Shown here piece after piece: positions 26,419 through 39,201 of a DNA stretch of 64,000 bases; the stretch's first letter is position 1; every line of letters begins with the position of its first letter. This DNA comes from Geosiphon pyriformis (taxonomy: Eukaryota > Glomeromycota > Glomeromycetes > Archaeosporales > Geosiphonaceae): positions 429,912-493,911 of the forward strand of contig JAAOMT010000590.1 of NCBI GenBank assembly GCA_016748015.1. Reading direction: 5' to 3'. The translations under genes and the position numbers were made by a program. A model generated the notes under the pieces. The model had not been told where the DNA came from. It did not search any database and was given only the letters and a program-made list of their open reading frames with translations.

Positions 26419-29023
26419 TCAACTATTACCGTGATTAGTCAAATTCTTTGCTCTTTCTGAATCTGTGACTTTGGGAAATTTTCCACGAATGTACAACCTT
26501 GCTCGCAAGCCAAACAAACGGTAGTTGGAATGTAATAGACTCAAGGCTGTCAAGAGAACTATTACAAGAATTATCAAGCCAATTCGTTCTACTAATACTA
26601 ACTATTTGAAGATTAAAAATGAGATTTCAAAATGGACGAATAAAAACAAAAGAGAAACCTGGTCCACGAACCTCTTGGTGTAATTTTTGAAAATCCGATT
26701 TTAACAATTTTATTTCGTTTTGGTGTTGTTCCACAATATTCTCAACACTGGCAACAATATTTTTCGTGTTTTTTTCAGTTTGAGCCTAAAGAGGAGAAAA
26801 AATTTTTTAATATATTAATGTGAACAGTTAATTATTTGCTTTAAAATTTTCCATACCAATTGGTTGAAGGTTTTATTCAGATCATTAATTATAGTCATCA
26901 TTTGAGATTCGGATGATTGAATCCTGTTAGCAAGGTTTTTGAGAAAGTTATGTTGCTGCTCCATATAAATTCGGGAATTAGTTGCATTATTTTCCAAGAA
27001 TGAAAGTCTTTTCATAATTTTTTGAAAGATATTGAGTGAGCCAGATGCTGGATAATTAGAGAGTCCCTGAAAATCCCATTTTGCTACACCTGTATTTAAT
27101 ATCGTTGGTGGTGCTTTTTGTTCATTGAAATTAGGAATCGAAGGTATTGGGATTGATCTTTTGGAAATTTTTTCTTTCTCAGCTTGATAGGGTCGTGATT
27201 CCATTTTTTCGTATGGTAGCGAAATGGGATCAGAAAATTTTGGTTCGTATTTAATATAATAAGGAAGACATTGATTCTCAAGACAATATCTCATTTTTTC
27301 TGTCATCAAAGAATTAGAAGGAATTCTATAATGACTTTTTTTGGCCAAATTATCGTGAATGGGAGATACTTGATATTCAAATACGGAGTAAATATCTGGA
27401 GCTGGAGAAGAGCTAATCGAATTATCAGGCATAAATAGCTGATTAGTTGATAGGCCAATCAAGTTTAAGCTTTCAGAAGTCGATATTTTGGATTTAGGGC
27501 GGCTGTTTTGGTCAAGATTCCAAGTTAAATTTAAATCCAGAGACTCTTTTTGGGGTTTTTTATTATAATTTTCTTCTTCAGCTTTGAGATATTGTCTCAA
27601 GTCATCGATTAAGTTGTCGCCAGTCTTATTAGCAGATTGTATATCTTGTTGATCATTGGATGATGTTTCATCACCCCTTAAAATATGCTCCTCTTCCTCC
27701 TTTTTATATTCTTCTATCATGCTGGTCCCATGGACTCTTAGGAGACTTATAGGGCAATATTTTTGCTGACCATAATGAGTCAAAAAGTCTATGCGCAAAT
27801 ATCTTGTCCAAATCAAAGGATTTTCAACTTTGAAAAGCTGAGAGAAAACAATTTAGTTAGCATTGACATGGAGTTTATATGGCAACAGTATCCGTTCGAA
27901 TAACAATAATAAAATATTTGAATATATAAACCTGCATTTCTCTCGAATTTTTTGCCTTAAATTCACCCAAAATTTTCCAGGGATTCTCTTTAGTTGGTGG
28001 ATAGCGATTGCTAACAGATACCCTTAAATCTTTGAAAGTCGAGGAGAAAAATTCAAAGTTGGCAATAACAAAAGAATTAATTAAAATATCCTCACACAAT
28101 TCGACCACTACAAATTTTTCAGCGGCACATTTGTTAAGCATATAGAAATCCTTGCTTTCAGAAAGAAGAGCGCTGGTTCCTTTCGCTTCTGGATTCGCTT
28201 TAAGAATGGAAGCAGCACAATCGAGTGATGCATAATTAGTTAACTCGGCCAAATATTGTTTGTTCACTGGAACGTTTGAAATAGTTTTTACAGGTCCTGT
28301 ACTCTGTTTGATATCAGGTTCAATGGTGTGATTAAATTGTGGTTTGATCTCATTATTGTTTAAATTAAAAATCTCTTCATTGTCGTAAGATATTCGATCT
28401 TGGGTATTACTTTCATCAAACATAGAGCCTATATCTCCCTCAGTATCGAAGGAGTCTATTAACTGATCATTTACATCAATTCCAGCTGATTGAGAGCCAA
28501 TACGCTTTCTATTGCGAGATTTTATATCTGCTTCTTCTTGACCTTCTTTTTTAAGGGTATCTTTTCTCCATTCATCAAAAGGCAAAAGTGACGTGTGTGT
28601 GTCGTTTATTGAAAAGTATGATTCGGAGAGTGCTCTCTTTCCTGCTCCGTTTTTTCCTTTTAAAGTGGATTGATCTTTTTTTTTTTCTTTATTTTGACTG
28701 GGCCTACACTGATTTTGGTTTTTCTCTCCTTCACCACAAACGGTGTGAGCGCTGGCCATGTTTAAGTAACTCTGGCAATGAATGCTCTTCCACAAAAGGT
28801 TGTCAAGTTCAGCGTTCCAAAGACACTCTCCAAAACGAGTTTGGTCAACAAATTTCAAGGCGCTGGAGTTTAGAGTTGGTTTTTGTTGGGAAAAAGACCT
28901 GTTCAAAATTAAGTATATAACCACAATACTCCAGTTAAGGAAAGGCCAGAACATGGCGGATTCTATTTGTCGACTTGAATTTTCTTCCGAGATCTGATAT
29001 AAAGGTTTTGTGGCCAGTTCCAT
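26419..29023 (-). CDS. SLP1: SUN-like membrane protein, SLP1/SUCO (osteopotentia) family
   Basis: ER membrane glycoprotein family (yeast Slp1, animal SUCO/OPT), in yeast linked to folding of integral membrane proteins. The N terminus has a hydrophobic signal segment (MFWPFLNWSIVVIYLILNRS). The most likely start may therefore be that internal Met at about 28954 rather than the first Met at 29023. The family signature LLPFDEWRKDTL lies near 28570. The SUN-like fold follows from NYASLDCAASILKANPEAKG through KDFYMLNKCA, KFVVVELCEDILINSFVIANFEFFSS, FKDLRVSVSNRYP and, across an intron near 27850, WTRYLRIDFLTHYG. A long disordered region and predicted coiled coil (near 26700-26990) precede a C-terminal transmembrane helix (LIILVIVLLTALSLL) and a short cytosolic tail ending at TGA 26419-26421. 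At least four exons. Complete. Confidence 0.85.
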
Positions 29024-29257
29024 AAATGATTTATGATGAGTTGTTCGATTGAAAACTTACTTTCAAAACAAAAAAGTAAGAAAACCCATTATAAATAAAA
29101 GTTTTTGGTAAATTTAGGTTGATTTTTTTTATTTAGGAATGATATCAAGAAGTAGTACCAAAATATTGCCCACCCAGATGATGGTCAAATTTAGTTGAAT
29201 GACAGGATTATTTAAATTCATTATTTTTTGCGATCAATACTCCGCAACAATCCTCCC

Positions 29258-29348
<91 letters not shown>

Positions 29349-29351
29349 TTC

Positions 29352-29390
<39 letters not shown>

Positions 29391-29456
29391 GTTGTTGTTG
29401 GTGGTTGTGGTTGTGGTTGTGGTTGTGGTTGTGGTTGTGGTTGTGGTTGTGGTTTT
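29258..29456. repeat. compound microsatellite (GAT)n-(TTG)n-(GGTTGT)n
   Basis: About 200 bases of three successive perfect repeats: (GAT) about 29258-29348, (TTG) about 29352-29400, and the hexamer GGTTGT about 29403-29454. All six reading frames give homopolymers or dipeptide repeats, so the open frames here are artefacts. The units look derived from one another (TTG expanding to GGTTGT). Confidence 0.97.
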
Positions 29457-30810
29457 GGAAGTATAATAAGTTATCGTCATTCATTTTTCGATTTCATTGG
29501 TGCAAAAAACAAATTTCGTCAATGATTGCATCAATATTACCTAATTTTATGATATTAATAATGATCAATATTTGAATTCTTATTTTAAAGAAAACAGTTA
29601 TTTTTTATTTCGATTATTTTTTGGGCCGAAAATAACATGTACAATCATTTTTGTTTTATATTATTATTTTAAATTTTACGACTAATTAATAATTATTTGT
29701 AATAATTCAGAATCAAAAGCCTTTTAATTATATAAAAATAGTAAACAAAATAATATTATAATTAAACCAGATTATTTTAAATGAAACAAATTTATTAAAA
29801 AATATATAGCATAAACTCAAGTATTTTTAAAAGTTTTAAAAGAAATTTAATTTTGTTAAAAAAACATTAATATTAATTGAATATTTATTAGTTTAATAAA
29901 AATTTACATTCAAAAAAGTTCAAAATTAGAATTTTATTGAAAAAAAAAAAGTTCAGTTATTAAAAATAATATATATTATCTTAATTATAATATTTTATTA
30001 ATTTAATTTAATTTATATCAATTCACAAATTTAATTAAATGTAATAATTAAAAATTAATATTACTAAAAATGCAAATATAAATAACTAATTTTTGGTCAA
30101 ATAATAATAATTATTATTAAAATATCAAAAAAATTTTGATAACTTATTTTGGCTTATTTGTTAACAAATTTTGTTTTATTATCAATAATTACTATTAATT
30201 TGCTGTTTGTAATAAAAAATTTTGGTTATAATCAAAACTTTTAAATTATTTAAAAGTATTTAATTTTAATAATAATTTTGATTTTGATTTTTTAATTTCA
30301 AATATAATATTATGATTGTTTTTTAAAAATAATAAATAAATCTTGTAAATTATTTATAGTTAAAAAAAAATTTGAAATTTTTAAGAACTAAAGGCATTTT
30401 ATAGCAATTTGGCTTTCCAATATAACAAGCAAAACCCTTTCAAATTAAAATGGAAAAAAAATCATGTGTTCATCAATCTTATTTGATTAAATAGCAAAAA
30501 TCTGGTATTATTATTTTTAATATTGTTAATTGAAATAAACTAAAGATTTCAAATCTTTAAATCTTTAAATAAATAAATAAATAATGAAGAAACGCTAGAA
30601 CGATAAAATACAGTTTCGAGAATAGAACTATATATAATAATAATAACAAATTGTTTACAAGTTAAAAAGATTTCAGAGTAAAAGTTCTTTGTATTTATGT
30701 TTTATCGGATATATTTTTTACCCTAATATTCGCAGATATATAAAAACTGTTATGCAACCTTAGTGCCTAGCGAATAGCAAAACCAAATTATTCACGCCCA
30801 CAATCAAAAA
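29457..30810. other. AT-rich gene desert
   Basis: Extremely AT-rich, with poly-A/T runs and short direct repeats such as tandem AAATCTTT at about 30545-30570. Nothing coding was seen. Confidence 0.7.
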
Positions 30811-31350
30811 TCAAGGGGAAGGTTTAGACTCTAGATGGTCGTTTAACCATTTTTTAGCCTCATCTAGTGATATATTATCAGGAAGTGGAATTGGAAGCAA
30901 CTTTTGAATCCCTTGGAATAACACCTCGCCATTAAAATTTTGAGGGTTAGGGGTAGGGTTAAGGGTAGAGCTAGAGCTAGAGCTAGGGTTAGGGTTAGTA
31001 AAGGTATAGGTATAGGTAGAGGTATAGGTAGAGGTACTAGAGATTGAGATGGAGGTAGAGATTGAGGTAGAGATTGAGGTGATAGGGGTAGGATTAGGTG
31101 TAGGGCTAAGTTTATGTGTAAGTTTAGCGTCAGATTTAGTGGCTGGAAGTTCATTTATATATAGAGGGTCAGGGTCAGAACTTGGCATTGATAAATAATT
31201 GTTATTGTTAACTCCAAAGGGGGAATCGAAATCGATGCCAAGGGGATCGAATGTTTGGGGCGTTGGTAGTGGAGATGAATACATCACAACAGGCCAGCTG
31301 GTAAATAATAGAACAGTAAATAATAAAGTAAATAGAAAGTAATGTTTCAT
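30811..31350 (-). CDS. small secreted Ser/Thr/Pro/Asn-rich protein
   Basis: Single-exon frame of 179 residues. It starts with a clear signal peptide (MKHYFLFTLLFTVLLFTSW, likely cleaved near VVMYSS). The middle, about residues 80-135, is a run of short repeats (TSIST, SISTS, TYTSTYTYT, NPNPSSSSSS, NPTPNP) encoded by degenerate 6-base units. The plus strand there reads like AGGTAT, AGGTAG, AGGGTT and GAGATT arrays. The C-terminal 40 residues look foldable (EVLFQGIQKLLPIPLPDN, then DEAKKWLNDHL). No family recognised. It is unlike transposon proteins and has no intron. A wall-associated or effector-like secreted protein is possible but is only inferred from the signal peptide and size. Internal repeats suggest length variation. 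Confidence 0.55.
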   Translation of the reverse strand: MKHYFLFTLLFTVLLFTSWPVVMYSSPLPTPQTFDPLGIDFDSPFGVNNNNYLSMPSSDPDPLYINELPATKSDAKLTHKLSPTPNPTPITSISTSISTSISISSTSTYTSTYTYTFTNPNPSSSSSSTLNPTPNPQNFNGEVLFQGIQKLLPIPLPDNISLDEAKKWLNDHLESKPSP

Positions 31351-31352
31351 TA

Positions 31353-31378
31353 TGGGGGAGGGGGAGGGGGAGGGGGGG
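31353..31378 (+). promoter_or_regulatory. G-rich run upstream of the secreted-protein start
   Basis: Five-base G runs separated by single A residues, ending in a G8 run, lie a few bases upstream of the minus-strand ATG. The transcript leader would be C-rich and the template strand G-rich. The spacing fits a potential G-quadruplex. No regulatory role is shown. Confidence 0.5.
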
Positions 31379-33784
31379 TAATTTAGAGGGTAGTATTAAA
31401 GATTTGATGTTGAACAAATTTTTAATGCAGAAGAAAAGTTGACAATACAAATTAATATTGGAATTAGGTACTTTTAAGAGCTGTTTATATCTACGATAAA
31501 CTATTAGCATCAAATAAATGGATTTTAAAAACCCATAACTTTCGTCAACTTTTTGGCCGGAAAATTTTTTTTTTTTTTTAAATTTTTTCATCTGTTATCA
31601 TATGTTATAAAAATTTTCCGAATACACAACACTGAAATTAATTGGTGGTAGATAATAGTATTTTGTAAGATATACGCAAAAATAGCCAGATGAATTTCCG
31701 GTGTTTGAATTAACTTTTTAAGTCACTTTTTGTATTTTAAAAGAATTCTCTTTGGGAATTTTTCTTTGCTTAACGTATAAGTTTCAGACACAATAGGCAA
31801 GTGTGAAAAAGATTTCAGGAATTCACGAAAAACATGTCCGTGAGTAGCGCGGCGGTGTTCAATTAAAAACAAAGAGATCCAAAAAAAATTTACTTATTTT
31901 ATTAATATATTTATCATTCTTTTTAAAGAGATTAAAAAACTTAATATTATGAAAGACCAAATGTTAAAATACTTTGAACGGAATATTCTAGTTTCCTTGA
32001 ACTTTCAACCATCAAATTTTATCAAAGAATAGTCAACTATACCTTTTTAACTCTTTTGAAAAGTAGATAATTCTTTTAAAAAGAATAAAAATAAATTTAA
32101 CTAATAAATTAATTAATTAAAACAGTGCCATTTATTAACCAAAAAAAAACTTATTATAAATAAATCTGATAAGTATTATTAAATCATTTGATTCTCTCAT
32201 CATCCTGGCAATTTTTCGAATCATTTAAAGTGGGAGCTTTTCAAAAGTAAGCTATAATTTTTCTCAAAAAGAATTTGCCATTATTGTAAATCAAAGATAT
32301 TTTTGCATATGATAAAATTCGGATACTTTTTTTTAATCGAATGAGAAATTTATCAAATCAAATATTCTAACAATAATTACTTGACTTTAAACTTTTATTT
32401 TAGTCAATCAGCTTTTAAAGTTAATTAAACATATCATATATTATGTATTTTTAAATTCAAAGTTAATAACTACATATATTTGTTTTATTCACAAACTTAA
32501 ACTTATTTATATTATTATTTTTTGAATCAAGTATTTCCTTATTTAATTATTAAAAATAAATTATTTGAATTAAAAAGTTTTTATCTTTAAATATAATATA
32601 ATATAATATAATATAATATAATCAAATTGAATGCACTGCTTTTTTTTTACCTTATAATTTGCAATATTCTCTGATTCCAAAAGTTCACAATTCGATGAAT
32701 TGACATGTTAACACGTTTGAATTATTTTCGCAATTAAGAAATAAAATGATTTTAAATTTAAAAAAATAATTAAAAAAATAATTCAATATATTAAAGAAAT
32801 AAAATTAAAGTATTTAATCTCAATAAGCACTATTTTTTTTATAAAATGTGTAAAAATTAAGTAACTAGTTAAATTTTTTACATATAATATCAATAAAACC
32901 AAAAGTAATCTTGATATTATTGTTAATACTTGATTAAAAATTTTAAATTTTAATAAATAAAAAATAAATCTTTGAAATAAAAAATAATATTTATTATTAT
33001 TATTATTATTATTATTAATTTATGCTTAAATAAAATATAACTCAATTATTATTTAATACAATACAATAATAAATATTCTAATTTAAAAATAAATTATGTA
33101 TTTTTTAAATATAATCAATTATTTTAACTAGTTAAAACTATTTAAAACACTCATTTTATGTATAAATTATTATTATTATTATTATTATTATTATAAATAG
33201 TTTTTTTAATTGAATTCTCATAATTTAGTGCTATTATATAAATAATAACTTTAAGATTTTTTTATAAATTTAAAGATTTTTTAATAAAACTCTTTATATA
33301 AATAACAAAAATCTATTTATATAATGGCTTTTAATACTTGATATTTAACTTTTTTGTATTTTTTAATAAATTTATTCTGGTATTTTTATCTTTTTAATAA
33401 GTTAATTAACTTAATTAGTTAATTTTATGATTTTTTTATGTGTTTTTTACCAGATTATTTATAATATTATATATTTACAATATTATTTTTTTCAAGATAA
33501 AATAAAATAAAATAAAATAAATATAAAATAAATATGAAAAATAAAAAATTGTTATTTTATTAATAACTATAATCAAAAGTTATTGGTTTAAAATAATAAA
33601 ATTAGTTTTATGTTTTTACTATTTGTTAATATTAAGTAATTTAATAATAAGTTTAATAAATAATAACAATATTTTGAATTTATAAATTTGAATAATAATT
33701 TTATTTGAAATAATTTCAATTTAAAAATAAGAATAATTTTTAATTTTTTGGTTATTTATTTATTAAATTTATTTTTTTGTTAAC

Positions 33785-33817
<33 letters not shown>

Positions 33818-34031
33818 TTAATAATATAAAATATTCAGGTATTTTAATTATTTCTAATATTTCAAATATTTCTGGTATTTTTAATATTTTTTTATAATTA
33901 TTTGAAAAAATGGAATTTTGATCATTCTTATCATTACAACATTCTCAAAAATAAAAACAAATATGACAAAAACTTTAAATCTTTGATCAGCTCATTTTTT
34001 ACTTTTGAACATAATTCTGAAAATTATCATA
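31379..34031. other. AT-rich gene desert with microsatellites
   Basis: No supported gene. Contains (AATAT)n at about 32591-32632, (ATT)n at about 32989-33018 and 33166-33194, an (AAAAT)n run near 33500 and (AT)n at about 33790-33818. A slightly more balanced patch at about 31600-31860 shows no readable protein. The last few hundred bases should hold the promoter of the DRG1-like gene. Confidence 0.65.
32591..32632. repeat. (AATAT)n microsatellite
   Basis: Eight or so perfect pentanucleotide units within the gene desert. Confidence 0.95.
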
Positions 34032-36233
34032 ATGGGTATTCTCGAGAAAATTCAAGAAATCGAAAAGGAAATCTCCCGGACGCAAAAGAATAAAGGTAAT
34101 AGTAAAGGTGAAAGTATACACTTAATCCTACTGGCCTACTTAATTAGTTCACTTTGTAAAACACTTTAAGCGACGGAATATCACCTTGGTCTATTGAAAG
34201 CCAAATTAGCAAGATATCGGGTTCAACTATTGGAACCGTCCAAGGGTGGTGGTGCCAAGGTATCTCTTCAAATAACCATTCCTAAAGTATTAGCCTTCTA
34301 TACCGGTACATTTTGCTTTTAATAAAATATTTTCATAGGGGGAAGGTTTTGATGTAATGAAAAGTGGAGATGCACGTATCGCGTTAATTGGGTTTCCATC
34401 CGTTGGTAAATCCACCTTGCTTAATCATCTTACAAAAACTCATTCTGAGGCTGGCGCTTACGAATTCACCACTTTAACCTGTATTCCCGGGAAAATTGAA
34501 TACAATGGAGCTAATATTCAGTTGTTGGATTTGCCAGGAATTATAGAGGGCGCCTCACAAGGTTAATAAATTTGAGGATATATATCATTATGTTAGAATC
34601 TCATACGTTTTTTCTTCCCAAATGATTAGGTAAAGGTCGTGGAAGACAAGTAATTGCTGTTGCGAAAACAGCAGATTTAATCCTTATGATGTTGGATGCC
34701 ACTAAAAGTAGGCAACAGCGGTATTATAGAATAATATACATTCTAACCATGGCAAATAGGGAGGGATATAGGCATTGGACTTATCAAAATATTTTCATAG
34801 TGTATTGCTCGAGCGGGAGCTCGAAGCTGTTGGTATCAGATTAAACAAAGCCAGACCAAATGTTTATTTTAAGGTTCGTGAGTTTTTGAAGTTTATTTCA
34901 AAATTTTCAAAGGTTTTGGACTGTGATCTTTCAATCTATTTCAGATTAAAAAAGGCGGCGGGATCGGCTTCAATTCCACTGTCAGATTGACACATGTGAA
35001 TGCTCAGATGGTTTATCAAATATTACACGACTACAGTATCCTTGAAATAATTCGCAACAATTCATGTACTATTGATCATATATTTATTCTCAATTAACCA
35101 AGAAATTTTTAATGCTGAGGTATTGATACGCGAAGATATCACAGTCGATGAATTTATTGACATAGTATTGGGGAATCGTAAATATATTAACTGCATATAT
35201 GTAAGTGTTCCCAGATTTTTCTATTGGCCCATTTTTATTCGAAAAAAGTATGGGAAAAAGATAAATAAGAACTAGAGACGAGCACCAATTAAGGGATGTG
35301 GGTGTTTCATGAGATTGAAGCTTAATAATTATCTTCTGTGTTTGCCTCTCTAAATGATTGGCCAAAACAATATACGATCTCATTGATTTGTATCAAACTC
35401 GAAAGGAACTCTGCGTTTGCTCTGATATTCGATTTTTGATTAACATCATGTTTTTTTTCAGTGTTATAATAAAATCGACTCAATCACATTAGAGGAATTA
35501 GATCGTCTAGCGAAGGAACCGAAAACAATTGTCATTAGGTAAAACTTCTGAATATTTGATTTTTAACTAACCTTTATTCGCTTTTATGGCTAATCCAACG
35601 GAAACTACAAGTTGTGAAATGAACTTGAATCTGGATTATCTTATGGAAGAAATGTGGAAACACCTTAACCTTTTAAGGGTCTATACAAAGAAAAGGGGAG
35701 GTATTTAAAGAACTCAATCTCTATTATCATCAAAAATTTAGGTAATTTACTATCAATTAAATCATGGCATTTCCGTGGGTCCTTTCTATTTAGAATACCC
35801 TGATTTTGAAACAGGACTGATTGTCAGGAATGGGGCTACCGTCGAGCATGTGGTTTGTATACTCTTCCGAGAGTAATTACCTTTTTTTATCACTAATATC
35901 AGTCCTGGCAAAAACTTATCTAGTGTCATGCCATCCATCGGTCACTTGTCGCTGAGTTTCGATATGCACTTATATGGGTATTTATTAAATTTGATCTTTC
36001 GGTTATGTATTTGAACTTTTTCGTTCAATCATTTTGCTGATTCTACTACTCAACAGGGGACATCAACAAAACATAATCCGCAACGCGTTGGGTTATCACA
36101 TGTAATGGAAAATGAAGACGTGATTCAAGGTTACTGTTATTCTTTCATATATGAGGTGTTTATCGATTTTCCTCACTCGGCAATTATTTGATCCCTTTAA
36201 TTAATTCTAATTTTAGTGGTGAAAAAGAAATAG
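34032..36233 (+). CDS. RBG1: developmentally regulated GTP-binding protein, DRG1/Rbg1
   Basis: OBG-class GTPase that binds translating ribosomes together with a DFRP partner (Tma46/ZC3H15 type) and eases stalling. Start [20 protein letters not shown] at 34032. The helix-turn-helix block [20 protein letters not shown] is followed by the G domain: G1 GFPSVGKST near 34390, G2 threonines in [12 protein letters not shown]3 DLPGIIEGA near 34530, [20 protein letters not shown] after an intron, then the DRG insert [15 protein letters not shown]4 NKID near 35463. The C-terminal TGS domain runs from [10 protein letters not shown] through [18 protein letters not shown] to the end KK and TAG at 36231-36233. 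About nine exons with small introns. DRG1 rather than DRG2 is favoured by the [11 protein letters not shown] segment. Complete, with no lesion seen. Confidence 0.88.
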
Positions 36234-36558
36234 CTCTATTATTCAAAAATACAGATCAGGATGATATTTGTGCTCATCTGATATCAGGAGTTACAATCAA
36301 TTACCAGCCTATAGTTCCCATGTTTGAAAATAGAAAATTTTTCTAATTTAAACCTTTCTACTTAAAAGTATAATCGATGTCAAAAATATTTTTTGAAATA
36401 ATTATCACGTATGAAACTATTGATAGATTCAAATACATTTTTACCATTTAATGTTTTTCGCAGTCCCATCGATCATTCCTTATTTAAAACTGGTCTGAAT
36501 ATATATATATATATTCAGAATCAATTCTCCTTAAGCTTGAATTTGCAAAGTGGGAGCC
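36234..36558. other. short intergenic spacer
   Basis: 3' end of the DRG1-like gene and promoter of the BRAP2-like gene. A short palindromic (AT)n segment lies at about 36500-36512. No gene. Confidence 0.6.
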
Positions 36559-39201
36559 ATGTTCTTTTATCATTTAAAGTTTGAACTATACCTTCCTTCA
36601 CCAGAAACCCCTTTAAAAGATTACCAAGGCTTGAAAAAAGAACCATCCCAGAAAATACTTGAAGAATTATATTACGTTCCAAAAAACATCTTCGCCCCTT
36701 TACCAGTGCATTCAAAACCGAATAAATTGCCATTGAGGGAAACGTGTCGTAACTCGTCAAAGATTAAAGCGAAATCAAGAGAATTCCCTTTAGCAAAAGT
36801 CCGAAAACCTGTCGCGACAGATCAAGTGCCTGCTATTCCACCCACTCCGGCACCCGAGAAAGAAAATCCCAAGTCCGGTCGAAACTCTTTAGGTTGGCAA
36901 GTAAAAGGAAGAGGCAAAACTATTGTCCCTTCTTCAACTGCTGTTGAATTAGAAACTAGCACGACACCCGACAAGACTCAGGACTTTCGTTTCGGTCCAA
37001 TTTCTATCGAGTGGTTTGCTCAAGAGAGTCTCAAAATGAGCGAGAAAGTGGAAAACATTACCTTAACCTCGAATGAGGACGTAGAAGATCAAGTAAATTT
37101 CTCTAATTCTAGGCCCCCAGCAACCACGTCATCTACTGCTTCAACTACGGTGGAATCCAATGGTCAGACAGTTAAAAAGAGTGGTTATTCGATAACGCGA
37201 CCTACAGCACAATATGTACCCCTTGAGCCGAATAGAACAAACCTTGGGTTTGGGATTTTACACTTGTATAGAGATCCCAAAGAAATCTCGGTGCTTCCCA
37301 CAACTCAAGCCACTACTGAAGTTGAAAATGACTCATTAGATCAAATTAATCCACCTTTAGAAGATATCGAGGAATTATTGGAACAGAAGATCGATGATCC
37401 TAACCTTGGTATTAACGAACGAACTATACTAGCCGTTCTTGCTGTGCCTATATCTTTCAGCGCCTCAGATTTTTTGGGATTTGTTGCGCCTGTAAGGAAA
37501 TTCGTGAGCCATTTTAGGATGATCAAGTATGAGATAAGAAAAACATCGAGATCCTTTTGACTTTCATTGACGAGAATTAAACTTGTAGGGATCCTGGACC
37601 AAATAAATATTTAGTTTTAATGAAATTCCGCAATTCGCGGTCTGCTATGGAGTTTTACAATAATTATAATGGCCGCGCCTTTTCTTCGATGGAAGTGAGT
37701 TTTCCATTTTTTGGAAGCTGGTTGCTAGCGCTATCGCTTACCCAACACAACCTCTGAATTATTTTCAACATCAGCCGGAAATTTGTCATGTAGTTTATAT
37801 CAAATCTATCGAATTTAAATCAACCTCCAAGCCGGCACATGAGTTTTCTTTTCTACATGACCCTTTCCTTTTAGAGATGCAACAATCAAGCTCCACATCT
37901 ATCCCGCATGAGTTGCCGACATGCCCGGTATGTCTTGAACGAATGGACTCAAATGCAACTGGTTTGCTGACTATTCAATGCCAGCATACCTTTCATTGCA
38001 AATGTTTAAGCAAATGGGGAGATAGTAGGTTGGTATTGAGAGACCGTGATTCTGATTTAAGAATTTCTCTTAATGGCATCATATTTATTGAATCAATAGT
38101 TGCCCAGTGTGTCGCTATAGTCAAAAAAGAGATATGCTTGATAACTCCCTTCAGCAAAACGAGTGTGGGGTCTGTGGTGCTACTGAATCCCTTTGGATGT
38201 GTATATTATGCGGAAATGTGGGGTGTGGTCGTTATCAAGGTGCACATGCTTATTATCATTATAAAGAAACTCCGACACACTTATACGCAATTGAGCTGGA
38301 GACCCAAAGGGTCTGGGATTATGCTGGAGATGGGTGAGCAATAAAGGAGCTTTTTCTATGTGGGAGATTATTCAATATTTCAATCATTTTATTCTCCATC
38401 AGATATGTCCATCGGTTGATTCAAAACAAATCGGATGGAAAACTTGTAGAATTGCCAAGCCCAAATACACCGTCCCAGATACAAACCACACAAAATACAG
38501 TTAGTCAGGTTAGTTATTGTGTGTTCGGATAATCCTTTTTTCTAATATTTCACAAAATTTTGATTCAAAATAATATCTTTAGGATAAAGTGGATCAAATT
38601 GAATTGGAATATAGCCACCTCGTAATAACCCAGCTATCCTCTCAACGAACCTACTATGAAGAAAAGCTTGCCTCAGTCACTCTTCAAATCTCATCTCTCA
38701 ATGATCAATTTCAAAAGCTTATTGAAGAAGTTTCAAGCCTCCGGCAGGACAATGATAAAATAAAACATCAAAAAGAATTACTAGAAAGTCATGAGATACC
38801 AAACTTAATGAAAGAGAAGAATATTCTTGAAAAAAAATTGACAAAATCTAGAGAGAAGACGGAAAAAATTGAGAAAGATCGGAAAGAGGAAAAAGAGGTA
38901 GGTAAAGGTCGAAGTTATTTAAAGCATAAATACTCGGATTCTTTTATACCCAGATATTTAATTTCTCTGTAAACAGCTGGCAAAGTTTCTGGCCCATAAT
39001 CAAGAGGAACTTCAGAAACAACTCACAATCAAGGATGGTGTCATCAAAAATCTTGAGGAGCAGGTGAAGGATTTGATGTTTTATTTAGCTGCTCAAGAAA
39101 AGATCAAAAACAATCCTGATCTTGTTGGCGGTCAAGTTGCTGTACCTGAAAATAGCAACAGTGCAGGAGAGGGAGGGCGTAAGAAAAAAGGGAAAAAGTA
39201 A
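36559..39201 (+). CDS. ETP1: BRAP2/ETP1-type RING and UBP zinc-finger protein
   Basis: Predicted E3 ubiquitin ligase of the BRAP2 (IMP) family; the yeast member Etp1 acts in ethanol tolerance and turnover control. ATG at 36559 gives MFFYHLKFELYLPS, the family N terminus. A long disordered insert follows. The RRM-like BRAP2 domain begins at FGILHLYRDP (about 37250) and continues across an intron into DPGPNKYLVLMKFRN. RING: CPVCLERMDSN, then CQHTFHCKCLSKW and, across an intron, SCPVCR. UBP-type zinc finger: CGVCGATESLWMCILCG, then CGRYQGAHAYYHY. A coiled coil of about 150 residues and a Lys-rich end (GGRKKKGKK, TAA at 39199-39201) complete it. Six or so exons. The insert between residues of about 20 and 220 is longer than in the yeast protein as I recall it. 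Confidence 0.88.

Noticed and set aside
29199-29575. Long open frames on both strands over the compound microsatellite (poly-Met, poly-Asp, poly-His, poly-Ser and similar)
   Set aside because: They are produced by perfect trinucleotide and hexanucleotide repeats, which are open in every frame. There is no unique protein sequence or gene structure.
30860-31130. CRISPR-like array or true telomere end
   Set aside because: Units are six bases, directly adjacent and degenerate, with no spacers, in a eukaryotic genome. The array is short, in frame inside an ORF and flanked by more chromosome.
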